A stretch of 5,595 nt of DNA from an uncultured Actinomycetes bacterium (GTDB taxonomy: Bacteria; Actinomycetota; Actinomycetes; Nanopelagicales; Nanopelagicaceae), in contig CAIXVA010000186.1 in assembly GCA_903922745.1 (NCBI GenBank), positions 1 through 5,595 on the forward strand, read 5' to 3'. The stretch's first letter is position 1, and the number at the start of each line of letters is the position of its first letter. This document shows positions 1 to 5,595 of this stretch, piece by piece. The position numbers and the translations under genes are program-made. The notes below the pieces were generated by a model that ran no database searches, was not told the DNA's origin, and saw nothing but the letters and a program-made list of their open reading frames with translations.

Positions 1-1158
1 CGAAAGGGTGGAATTGTGCGTCGCGCCATGGAGGATTATTCACGTATTCGTCATGAAGAAGAGGGTTACGAGTTTGTGTACTCACCCCATTTAACTAAAG
101 CAGCATTATTTGAAACATCGGGCCACTTGCAATGGTACGCCGATGGAATGTACCCACCAATGATTTTGGATGAGGAATACAACGAAGACGGATCGGTTAA
201 GCGTGCTGGGCAGCAGTACTACATGAAGCCTATGAACTGCCCTTTCCACAATCTCATTTATAGATCTCGTGGTCGCTCATATCGCGAGCTTCCATTGCGT
301 TTATTCGAGTTCGGAACTGTCTATCGCTATGAAAAGTCAGGTGTTCTACACGGCATCACTCGTGCACGTGGATTTACTCAAGATGATGCGCATATTTATT
401 GCACAAAAGAGCAGATGGTTGGCGAATTAGACTCCTTGTTGACATTCGTCCTTAATCTTTTGCGTGATTATGGTTTAAATGATTTCTACCTAGAACTTTC
501 CACAAAGAATCCTGAAAAGTTCGTTGGAGAAGACGCAGATTGGGCTGAAGCAACAGAGGCTCTGCGCAAAGCAGCAACAGCTCAAAATCTAGAACTTGTT
601 TTGGATGAAGGTGGCGCCGCGTTCTATGGTCCAAAGATTTCGGTGCAGGCAAAGGATGCAATCGGTCGAACATGGCAGATGTCTACAATTCAAGTTGATT
701 TCCAACTACCGCAACGTTTTGAATTGGAATATTCAGCAACTGATGGAACACGCCAGCGACCTGTGATGATTCACAGAGCTTTGTTTGGATCAATCGAACG
801 TTTCTTTGGTGTTTTGACTGAGCACTACAGCGGAGCGTTCCCACCATGGCTTGCACCTGTTCAAGCAATTGGTATTCCAGTTGCTGACACATTCGGTGAT
901 TACTTAGGTGATGTTATCCAGCAGATGAGAAAGGCTGGAATTCGCGCAGAACTTGATTCATCTGATGATCGAATGCAAAAGAAGGTTCGCAACGCTCAAA
1001 TGCAAAAGATTCCCTTCATGGTAATTGCCGGTGAAGAGGATCAAAAGGCTGGGGCAGTTTCTTTCCGCTACCGAAATGGCGAGCAGAAGAATGGCATCCC
1101 AATCAAAGATGCGATTGCCGAAATCAAAAAGGTAGTTCAGGAACGTACTCAGGTTTAA
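1..1158 (+). CDS. thrS: Threonyl-tRNA synthetase, C-terminal part (5' end outside window)
   Basis: Class II aminoacyl-tRNA synthetase that charges tRNA-Thr in the cytoplasm. The reading frame is open from base 1 ([13 protein letters not shown]...), so the GTG at 16 is an internal valine and the true start lies upstream. About 385 of the usual 650-690 residues are visible; the N-terminal TGS and editing domains would be off the left edge. Counting from V16 as residue 1, the three expected zinc ligands are present: Cys75 (MKPMNCP), His126 (TQDDAHIYC) and His253 (VMIHRA). Class II motif 2 is around residues 97-120 ([10 protein letters not shown], then RARGFTQDD) and motif 3 is GSIERF at about 258-263. 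The anticodon-binding domain starts near WLAPVQ (about residue 278) and runs to the end. It ends in TAA, three bases before the HIT gene. Nothing looks degenerate. Confidence 0.97.
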   Translation, partial: RKGGIVRRAMEDYSRIRHEEEGYEFVYSPHLTKAALFETSGHLQWYADGMYPPMILDEEYNEDGSVKRAGQQYYMKPMNCPFHNLIYRSRGRSYRELPLRLFEFGTVYRYEKSGVLHGITRARGFTQDDAHIYCTKEQMVGELDSLLTFVLNLLRDYGLNDFYLELSTKNPEKFVGEDADWAEATEALRKAATAQNLELVLDEGGAAFYGPKISVQAKDAIGRTWQMSTIQVDFQLPQRFELEYSATDGTRQRPVMIHRALFGSIERFFGVLTEHYSGAFPPWLAPVQAIGIPVADTFGDYLGDVIQQMRKAGIRAELDSSDDRMQKKVRNAQMQKIPFMVIAGEEDQKAGAVSFRYRNGEQKNGIPIKDAIAEIKKVVQERTQV

Positions 1159-1161
1159 GCG

Positions 1162-1689
1162 GTGAGTAATTCAATTGATGGTGCGGGAATGCCAGATGGC
1201 TGGCAACGGCTCTGGGCCCCGCATCGCTTGGAGTATTTACGTGGTGAAAATCGCCCTTTAGAAGGTAATGATGTTGCCTGCCCGTTTTGCAGAATCCCAA
1301 CATTGTCGGATGAAGAGGGATTAATCGTTCATCGTGGCACGACCGCCTATGTTGTTATGAATCTCTATCCATACAACCCAGGTCACCTTTTAATTTGTGC
1401 ATACCGGCATGTCCCAGACCTAACTGATCTATCTGATGAAGAGCGGAATGAGATTAGTCAGTTAACTGCTCATGCCATGAAAACTATTCGTACAGTTTCA
1501 AATCCAGAGGGTTTCAACTTAGGAATGAACCAAGGAACTATTTCAGGTGCTGGTGTTGCCGAACATATTCATCAGCATGTCGTTCCACGCTGGGCAGGGG
1601 ATGCAAACTTTATGCCGATAATTGGAAAGACAAAAGTGCTCCCACAATTATTAACTGTGACCCGCGCTGAAATAGCAGCGGCTTGGTAG
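1162..1689 (+). CDS. HIT-family nucleotide phosphorylase/hydrolase (AP4A phosphorylase-like)
   Basis: Histidine-triad protein of 175 residues, probably acting on dinucleoside polyphosphates such as Ap4A in the cytoplasm. The triad is His135-x-His137-x-His139 in AEHIHQHVVPRW, with His137 the expected nucleophile. Other family signatures are NLYPYNPGHLL (about 67-77) and GFNLGMNQG (117-125). A CPFC pair (Cys40, Cys43) is the type of zinc knuckle found in many HIT proteins. The whole protein resembles mycobacterial Rv2613c, reported as an Ap4A phosphorylase, which also sits directly after thrS; this comparison is from memory. The GTG start is chosen because it lies 3 bases after the thrS stop, with a weak AGG at 1151-1153. 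An in-frame ATG at 1189 is a possible alternative that would remove nine poorly conserved residues. It is probably cotranscribed with thrS. The substrate is inferred. Confidence 0.9.
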   Translation: MSNSIDGAGMPDGWQRLWAPHRLEYLRGENRPLEGNDVACPFCRIPTLSDEEGLIVHRGTTAYVVMNLYPYNPGHLLICAYRHVPDLTDLSDEERNEISQLTAHAMKTIRTVSNPEGFNLGMNQGTISGAGVAEHIHQHVVPRWAGDANFMPIIGKTKVLPQLLTVTRAEIAAAW

Positions 1690-2274
1690 TTACACAACTA
1701 ATTGTTTAATAAAACCTTCAACAATATCTACGCCGATTCCGCGTTCGATCCACAAAGGTATTGCTGGGAAAAGTAATCCAGCTTCGAATGCGTTTTCACC
1801 AGAATCAGCAAGTAGTTCCAAATACTCATCCCGAAATTCTTGAACCAATGTTTGATGTTCTTCTTCGCTACTCTTTATGTTTTTTGGATTTGTTGAATAG
1901 TCAATTATTTGTAAATCAGACAAAGAAATAAGGGCTGCGGGAAGTCCGGCTTCATCGTGTAGAACTAGGTAGGGAGTAATCATCTGATCAAAGACTCGGG
2001 TGGCAATCATTACGGCGTCGTCAAAATCCGCTTCAAGTTTTTCAAGATGTGTGACGACTACAAGTCGTGGTACCTGATATTCATCTAACGATTGCCACAG
2101 ATCAATGGTCACTTGATCAATACCCGCAGATGGATCAAGGGCAAAGATTGCAAGGTCTGATTCGGGTATTGCGATCTCTGAAAACTGAGCGTTGAAAGTA
2201 GAGGCCACCTGAGTGGGGTCAGCGCTTATGTGTCCGTAGACATGGATTCGCAGGTCGTTGATTTGAGATTGCAC
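1690..2274 (-). CDS. Degenerate elongation factor G-like G-domain protein (putative pseudo-GTPase)
   Basis: A 194-residue protein with GTG start, the only plus-to-minus switch in the window. I read it as a remnant of the G domain of actinobacterial EF-G-like proteins (the FusA2/EF-G2 type). Residues 5-25 align by eye with the first strand and P-loop, but GHxxxGKTT is replaced by GHISADPTQ (14-22). Switch I and the DxPG motif are missing, a deletion of roughly 50 residues. Residues 39-60 match the strand and helix after G3 (DLAIFALDPSAGIDQVTIDLW), and VPRLVVVTHLE (68-78) matches VPRxVVVTKLD, so the NKxD/TKxD motif has become THLE. Residues 84-125 follow the EF-G-like G' pattern, and FPAIPLWIERGIGVDIVE (169-186) matches the G5 strand and helix without the SA motif. 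Domains II-V are absent. GTP binding is therefore unlikely. The frame is intact, which argues for a retained function, possibly as a binding protein. Family assignment is by pattern only. Confidence 0.6.
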   Translation of the reverse strand: MQSQINDLRIHVYGHISADPTQVASTFNAQFSEIAIPESDLAIFALDPSAGIDQVTIDLWQSLDEYQVPRLVVVTHLEKLEADFDDAVMIATRVFDQMITPYLVLHDEAGLPAALISLSDLQIIDYSTNPKNIKSSEEEHQTLVQEFRDEYLELLADSGENAFEAGLLFPAIPLWIERGIGVDIVEGFIKQLVV

Positions 2275-2290
2275 TGGCTCAGCCTACGAT
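2263..2290 (+). promoter_or_regulatory. Candidate sigma-70-type promoter for the pgsA-pimA operon
   Basis: TTGAGA at 2263-2268 (five of six matches to TTGACA), a 16-base spacer, then TACGAT at 2285-2290 (TAnnnT type -10). The pgsA ATG follows after 8 bases, about where transcription would start, so the mRNA may be leaderless; consistent with that, there is no Shine-Dalgarno sequence before the ATG. A promoter is needed here because the preceding gene runs on the other strand. The -35 lies inside the first codons of the antisense gene. Confidence 0.5.
2281..2286 (-). promoter_or_regulatory. Candidate -10 element for the antisense EF-G-like gene
   Basis: On the minus strand this reads TAGGCT, fitting TAnnnT, and ends 6 bases before the GTG start at 2274, a spacing suited to a leaderless transcript. 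I see no convincing -35 at 16-19 bases. It overlaps by two bases the -10 of the pgsA promoter on the other strand. Confidence 0.3.
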
Positions 2291-2298
2291 GGTCCTTG

Positions 2299-2892
2299 AT
2301 GTTAAGTGCACGTTTGAAACCAGCTGTCACCCGAGCCATTACGCCGGTGGCTTCAGCCGCCTTGCGCCTAGGAATTACTCCAAATGCGGTTACATGGACT
2401 GGGGCTATAGCCGTGGTTGCTTCAGCGTTGTATTTCTATCCCAAGGGCGATTTCTTTAAAGGCACTCTAATAATTTGTATCATGGCGCTCAGTGATTTGT
2501 TTGATGGCACCATGGCTCGCATTTCGCAGAAAGGTTCAAGCAAGTGGGGAGGATTCCTTGACTCCACGATCGATCGAATTACTGATTCAGCAATACTTAT
2601 CGGAGTTTGTGTTTATCTGATCAATAAGCAGGATCAACTTGCAACCATAGTTTTGGTCACGCTGGTCACTGGAATGTTAGTGCCATACATAAGAGCAAAG
2701 GCGGAAAGTTTCAATATTGAATGCTCTGGTGGAATCGCAGAGCGAACTGAGCGCTTAATCATTTCTCTTGCAGCGATCGGTTTTGAAGGATTAGGTGTTC
2801 CATATACCTTGTCTTTTGGAATGTGGTTATTGGCTGTTCTTGGTACGTATACAGTTATTCAAAGAATGTTGATAGTTAAGCGAGCCATGTAA
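2299..2892 (+). CDS. pgsA: Phosphatidylinositol-phosphate synthase (CDP-alcohol phosphatidyltransferase)
   Basis: Integral membrane enzyme that joins CDP-diacylglycerol to inositol 3-phosphate, giving phosphatidylinositol phosphate, the precursor of phosphatidylinositol and PIMs. The 197-residue protein carries the complete CDP-alcohol phosphotransferase motif: Asp66, Asp69-Gly70, Ala73-Arg74, Gly84, Asp88 and Asp92 (DLFDGTMAR, then GGFLDSTID). About six hydrophobic segments are visible, the clearest near 33-48, 55-66, 97-108, 113-130 and 170-187. Similarity to mycobacterial PgsA1 runs almost end to end (LRLGITPNAVT, GGIAERTERLII, GMWLLAV). ATG 2299 is preferred over the upstream in-frame ATG at 2230, because the protein then begins like PgsA1 and is not extended into the antisense gene. 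The inositol-phosphate pocket pair appears as Arg132/Lys134 where I remember Lys135/Arg137 in M. tuberculosis; Arg189 seems to match Arg195. The next gene starts immediately after the TAA. Confidence 0.93.
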   Translation: MLSARLKPAVTRAITPVASAALRLGITPNAVTWTGAIAVVASALYFYPKGDFFKGTLIICIMALSDLFDGTMARISQKGSSKWGGFLDSTIDRITDSAILIGVCVYLINKQDQLATIVLVTLVTGMLVPYIRAKAESFNIECSGGIAERTERLIISLAAIGFEGLGVPYTLSFGMWLLAVLGTYTVIQRMLIVKRAM

Positions 2893-3777
2893 GTGAAAGA
2901 CAATCTTGCTGCGTATGCATACTTTGCCGGATGGCGAATTGTTCGATGGTTGCCAGAGAAGATCGCTTACCAACTGGCGTATTGGGTCGCCGATCATTTG
3001 ACTAAGCGCAACGGAAAAAATGTTTCTCGATTGCGTTCAAATTTACGTCGGACTAAGCCGGACGTCACATCCCTTGATTTAGATTTATTAGTATTTAATG
3101 CGATGCGTTCGTATATGCGTTACTGGTGTGACACTTTTAGATTTCCAGATTGGTCTGCAGAGCGAGTTCGGGAAACTGTCACCGTTACAAATGAGCATCT
3201 TCTATTCGACGCGATTGCCGCGAAAACTGGAGTAATAGTTTCTTTGCCACACGCTGGTAATTGGGACCATGCTGGTGCCTACTTTTGCGCACAGGGCGTT
3301 CACTTAGTAACGGTTGCAGAACGTTTAAAACCTGAAAAACTTTTCCTTAAATTCCTGCAATATCGGCAAGCCATGGGAATGGAAGTTTTGCCATTAGATG
3401 GAAGAGTCATAGGAACATTGGCACAACGATTGCGACAAGGAGCCCTTGTTGCCTTGGTCGCTGACCGCGATTTATCTCGGACCGGAATTAATGTTGATTT
3501 CTTCGGTGGACCATCCCGAATGCCTGCAGGACCAGCTCTGCTTGCATTGAAAACTGACGCCCCATTGATCACAGCTTTCGTTTCGTACACAGATGCTGGA
3601 ATTCATATTGATTTTAAATTAATCATTCTTCCCAGTGCAGGAAGTGATGCAGAGAAAGTCTCTGAAATTGTTCAAATGACTGCGAAGCATTTCGAAGAGG
3701 GTATTTCAGAACATCCCGAGGATTGGCACATGCTGCAACGTATTTGGACTGACGGCGATTTCGTGGAGCGTGCTTGA
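2893..3777 (+). CDS. patA: Phosphatidylinositol mannoside acyltransferase (PatA-like, LpxL/HtrB family)
   Basis: Membrane-associated acyltransferase expected to move a fatty acyl chain from acyl-CoA or acyl-ACP to the mannose of PIM on the cytoplasmic face. The 294-residue length fits the family. The HX4D catalytic motif is His120-AGNW-Asp125 in SLPHAGNWDHAG. Other matches to mycobacterial Rv2611c are TVAERLKPEKLF (140-151), ADRDLSRTG (190-198), VDFFGGPSRMPAGPA (201-215) and HPEDWHMLQ (274-282). No signal peptide or clear transmembrane helix is seen; the N-terminal AYAYFAGWRIVRWLP is amphipathic or hydrophobic and may dock to the membrane. The GTG start directly follows the pgsA TAA with no gap and no good Shine-Dalgarno, so translation is probably coupled. 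At the position where I recall Glu200 in mycobacterial PatA (GVEVDFFG), this protein has Asn200 (GINVDFFG). The gene sits between the enzymes making its substrate. Confidence 0.88.
   Translation: MKDNLAAYAYFAGWRIVRWLPEKIAYQLAYWVADHLTKRNGKNVSRLRSNLRRTKPDVTSLDLDLLVFNAMRSYMRYWCDTFRFPDWSAERVRETVTVTNEHLLFDAIAAKTGVIVSLPHAGNWDHAGAYFCAQGVHLVTVAERLKPEKLFLKFLQYRQAMGMEVLPLDGRVIGTLAQRLRQGALVALVADRDLSRTGINVDFFGGPSRMPAGPALLALKTDAPLITAFVSYTDAGIHIDFKLIILPSAGSDAEKVSEIVQMTAKHFEEGISEHPEDWHMLQRIWTDGDFVERA
3765..3768 (+). promoter_or_regulatory. Shine-Dalgarno site deciding the pimA start
   Basis: GGAG lies 8 bases before ATG 3777 and inside the last codons of patA. It supports ATG 3777 over the in-frame TTG at 3774. 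Confidence 0.6.
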
Positions 3778-4955
3778 TGCTCTCGCGCTCTTTAAAGATT
3801 GGAATCGTGTGTCCATACAGCTGGGATACACCAGGTGGAGTTCAAAACCATATCCGCGATTTAGCAGAGTTCTTAATTGCTGCGGGACATCAAGTTTCTG
3901 TTCTAGCCCCTGCAATAGATGAAGAGAAGTTGCCTCATTATGTTGTTAACGCTGGTAAGCCGATTTCGATCCCGTATAACGGAGCAGTTGCTCGCGTTTT
4001 ATTTGGCCCCGTAGCTTTTTCGCGAGTTCGACAATGGATTTCAAATGGTGAGTTCGACTTACTTCATTTACATGAACCTGCCATTCCTTCAATTTCATTA
4101 CTTGCGTGTTGGGCAGCAGATGGACCAATGGTTGGAACCTTTCATGCAGCGGCAAAAAGACAGAAGATTATTTTCGCGATCGGACCAATTTTGGAGCCGG
4201 CGATAGAAAAATTATCAGCTCGGATTGCAGTGTCTGAAGCGGCTCGTTTGACCCTAACGGATCATCTGGATACAGACGCAGTTGTAATCCCAAATGGAAT
4301 TTATGCCTCCCGGTATGACAATGGAAAACCTCAGGAAAAATGGCAAGGAAATACAATTGGATTTATTGGACGCTTTGAGGAACCCCGCAAGGGATTAAGC
4401 GTCTTACTCGAGGCATTGCCGGTAATCGCTCGATTTGCTCCAGATGTAAAAGTATTTGTAGCAGGCCCCGGAGACCCAACTGAAGTTGAAAAGAGTATTG
4501 ATCCGCAGTTACGACATCGCTTTACTTTCTTGGGGAAAATTTCAGAGGAAGATAAGGCCAATTTCATGTCTTCGGTTTCCCTTTACGTTGCACCGAATAC
4601 TGGTGGCGAGTCATTTGGAATCATCTTGGCTGAAGCATTAGCAGGGGGAGCGTGCGTAGTTGCTAGTGATATTCCAGCTTTCGACGACTTGCTTGGTCAT
4701 GGGCAGTTTGGTGCACTCTTTAAATCAGAAGACTCGACAGATCTAGCGAAGGTAATCATCGATCTCTTGCGTGATGAGAAAAAGAGATCTGAACTTGCAT
4801 CTGCGGGTCAAACTAGAGGGCAAAGTTTTGATTGGGAAATAATTGCAGAACAGATTTATTCAGTGTATGAAATGTCGATAGTAGGAAGCGAAAAAGTGAA
4901 GCTAGCATCTGATACTCGTTCATGGAGCCGCTTTCTTGCAAAGGATGACAAGTGA
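3777..4955 (+). CDS. pimA: Phosphatidylinositol alpha-mannosyltransferase PimA (GT4)
   Basis: Transfers the first mannose from GDP-mannose to phosphatidylinositol, the committing step of PIM synthesis, on the inner face of the membrane. The 392-residue protein has the GT-B fold pattern of family GT4. In the N-terminal lobe are VCPYSWDTPGGVQNH (11-25), with the glycine-rich acceptor loop, and His123 in GTFHA. In the C-terminal lobe are FIGRFEEPRKGL (197-207), with the diphosphate-binding pair Arg199 and Lys205, VAGPGDP (228-234), and the EX7E motif Glu278...Glu286 in GGESFGIILAEALAGG. These match the residues known in M. smegmatis PimA (Arg196, Lys202, Glu274) with small offsets. ATG 3777 overlaps the patA stop by one base (TGATG). 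The last ~20 residues are a variable basic tail. It shares its stop region with the next gene (GTGA). Confidence 0.95.
   Translation: MLSRSLKIGIVCPYSWDTPGGVQNHIRDLAEFLIAAGHQVSVLAPAIDEEKLPHYVVNAGKPISIPYNGAVARVLFGPVAFSRVRQWISNGEFDLLHLHEPAIPSISLLACWAADGPMVGTFHAAAKRQKIIFAIGPILEPAIEKLSARIAVSEAARLTLTDHLDTDAVVIPNGIYASRYDNGKPQEKWQGNTIGFIGRFEEPRKGLSVLLEALPVIARFAPDVKVFVAGPGDPTEVEKSIDPQLRHRFTFLGKISEEDKANFMSSVSLYVAPNTGGESFGIILAEALAGGACVVASDIPAFDDLLGHGQFGALFKSEDSTDLAKVIIDLLRDEKKRSELASAGQTRGQSFDWEIIAEQIYSVYEMSIVGSEKVKLASDTRSWSRFLAKDDK
4940..4945 (+). promoter_or_regulatory. Shine-Dalgarno site for the LemA-like gene
   Basis: AAAGGA lies 6 bases before GTG 4952, inside the 3' end of pimA. It is the best ribosome site in the window and supports a GTG start within the pimA stop. 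Confidence 0.65.
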
Positions 4956-5458
4956 TCACCAATTGGGTTTTAATCGTGTTCGCGCTGTTGCTATCACTGT
5001 GGTACCTAACTTTTTTGGCTACTCGTTTAGATCGTCTGCATCATCGGGTAGAAACTAGTTGGGCAAATCTTGATGTACTGCTGCAGAAAAGAGCGGCAGT
5101 CGCTTTGGAAATTGCACACAGCGATATTGCAGACCCAGCATCATCGCTACTTTTGACAGGGGCTGCTTATCAAGCGCGCGACGCGGATATAAAGAGTAGA
5201 TCTGCTGCAGAAAGTGGATTATCGGGTGCATTAGGTCTGTTGCTTGAAGATTCTCAGCATCTTGCAACGGCTGCAGATAACGCCCTGTTAACAGAGCTTT
5301 CCGCGCTAACGGACAAGATCAGAGTTGCTATCGCTTTACATACGGATGCTGTGACTCGTACGCAAATGGTTCGAAGCAAATTGATCGTAAAGATGTTCCG
5401 ATTGGCAGGAACTGCGCCACTTCCAGTTACGTACGAATTCGAGTCAGATGTTCTCTAA
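4952..5458 (+). CDS. LemA-like single-pass membrane protein
   Basis: A 168-residue protein with one N-terminal transmembrane helix (about residues 5-23, WVLIVFALLLSLWYLTFLA) followed by a mainly alpha-helical soluble part, probably coiled. The pattern after the helix, RLDRLHHRVETSWANLDVLLQKR (25-47), resembles the LemA-type first helix, and HTDAVTRTQMVRSKLIVKMF then LAGTAPLPVTYEF (130-163) resembles the LemA C-terminal helix and tail. The biochemical role is unknown. In M. tuberculosis the gene after pimA (Rv2609c), as I remember it, carries a similar N-terminal membrane part fused to a NUDIX domain; here no NUDIX domain follows, so this is a stand-alone version. The GTG start overlaps the pimA TGA (GTGA) and has a good Shine-Dalgarno, so it is cotranslated with pimA. 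No metal-binding or catalytic motif is seen. A scaffold role in envelope assembly would be inference only. Confidence 0.75.
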   Translation: MITNWVLIVFALLLSLWYLTFLATRLDRLHHRVETSWANLDVLLQKRAAVALEIAHSDIADPASSLLLTGAAYQARDADIKSRSAAESGLSGALGLLLEDSQHLATAADNALLTELSALTDKIRVAIALHTDAVTRTQMVRSKLIVKMFRLAGTAPLPVTYEFESDVL

Positions 5459-5595
5459 GCGGGCACTAATACTTGGTGTCACCGTTTGTTTGCTACTAAC
5501 TGGGTGCTCCGTTGTCTCAAAGATTCTTCCAAATAAAGTAGCCACTAATGTTTTAAGTGGTCGCGAAGGATCCAACGGCCCGGTTTTGGTTGTAA
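5448..5595 (+). CDS. Secreted lipoprotein, N-terminal fragment (3' end outside window); possible DUF3048 family
   Basis: Only 49 residues are in the window. ATG 5448 lies inside the 3' end of the LemA-like gene, an 11-base overlap in another frame. The start encodes a classic lipoprotein signal: basic n-region (Lys4, Arg5), hydrophobic stretch ALILGVTVCLLL, and lipobox LTGC with Cys20 at 5505-5507 as the lipid-modified residue. The mature part begins SVVSKILPNK and reaches GPVLVV at the edge. An export and anchoring role on the outer face of the membrane is well supported. The GPVLVV ending resembles the first strand of DUF3048 (YerB-like) lipoproteins, which continue with a K/M-I-D-N motif; that would be just past the edge, so the family call is a guess. 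The ribosome site is weak (GAG at 5441-5443), fitting coupled translation. Confidence 0.8.
   Translation, partial: MFSKRALILGVTVCLLLTGCSVVSKILPNKVATNVLSGREGSNGPVLVV

Noticed and set aside
16..18. GTG at 16 as the start of the threonyl-tRNA synthetase
   Set aside because: The frame is open to base 1 and RKGGI before it continues the conserved catalytic core; the N-terminal domains must lie upstream.
1687..1700. Hairpin TAGTT-ACAC-AACTA as a bidirectional terminator
   Set aside because: The stem is only 5 AT-rich base pairs and no U-run follows in either direction, so it is too weak to call an intrinsic terminator.
2230..2298. Upstream in-frame ATG at 2230 extending pgsA by 23 residues
   Set aside because: The extra residues lie opposite the antisense gene's coding sequence, have no family similarity, and the promoter-like hexamers sit within them; the protein starting at 2299 matches PgsA1 in length and start.
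2567..2576. CGATCGATCG palindrome as a protein-binding site
   Set aside because: It encodes the conserved I-D-R with the catalytic Asp92 of pgsA; codon choice explains it and no second copy was noticed.
3774..3776. TTG start for pimA one codon upstream
   Set aside because: The ATG at 3777 has better Shine-Dalgarno spacing (GGAG, 8 bases), is a stronger start codon and gives the usual TGATG stop-start overlap.

Overview
The window reads as the chromosome of an actinomycete with an unusually AT-leaning, compact genome. The gene order thrS - HIT phosphorylase - pgsA - PIM acyltransferase - pimA is the phosphatidylinositol mannoside (PIM) neighbourhood of Mycobacterium, Streptomyces and relatives. 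Here, however, the base composition is only around the mid-40s % GC (judged by eye, not computed), codons often end in A or T, and almost no DNA is non-coding. That combination resembles streamlined freshwater Actinobacteria of the acI / Nanopelagicales type. This placement is inference; no rRNA or other marker is present to confirm it.

Layout: (1) 1-1158, the 3' part of thrS (threonyl-tRNA synthetase), followed 3 bases later by a HIT-family nucleotide phosphorylase (1162-1689). (2) 1690-2274, one gene on the opposite strand whose stop codon abuts that of the HIT gene. It looks like a shrunken elongation factor G-like G domain that has lost the GTP-binding motifs. (3) From 2299 rightwards, a tight plus-strand operon: pgsA (phosphatidylinositol-phosphate synthase), a PatA-type PIM acyltransferase, pimA, a LemA-like single-pass membrane protein, and the start of a lipoprotein cut by the window edge. 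The operon genes abut or overlap by 0-11 bases, so they are probably cotranscribed and translationally coupled.

Functionally, the operon makes the inositol phospholipid anchor (PgsA), adds the first mannose (PimA) and acylates the mannosylated lipid (PatA), all at the cytoplasmic face of the membrane. The LemA-like protein and the lipoprotein are envelope proteins of unknown role. The antisense gene separates the PIM genes from thrS-HIT, so pgsA needs its own promoter. A good candidate (TTGAGA, 16 bases, TACGAT, ATG 8 bases later) lies within the 5' end of the antisense gene and suggests leaderless transcription.

I see no RNA gene, mobile element, CRISPR array or large repeat. The most unusual item is the degenerate EF-G-like protein. 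The rest is a conventional actinobacterial PIM locus.
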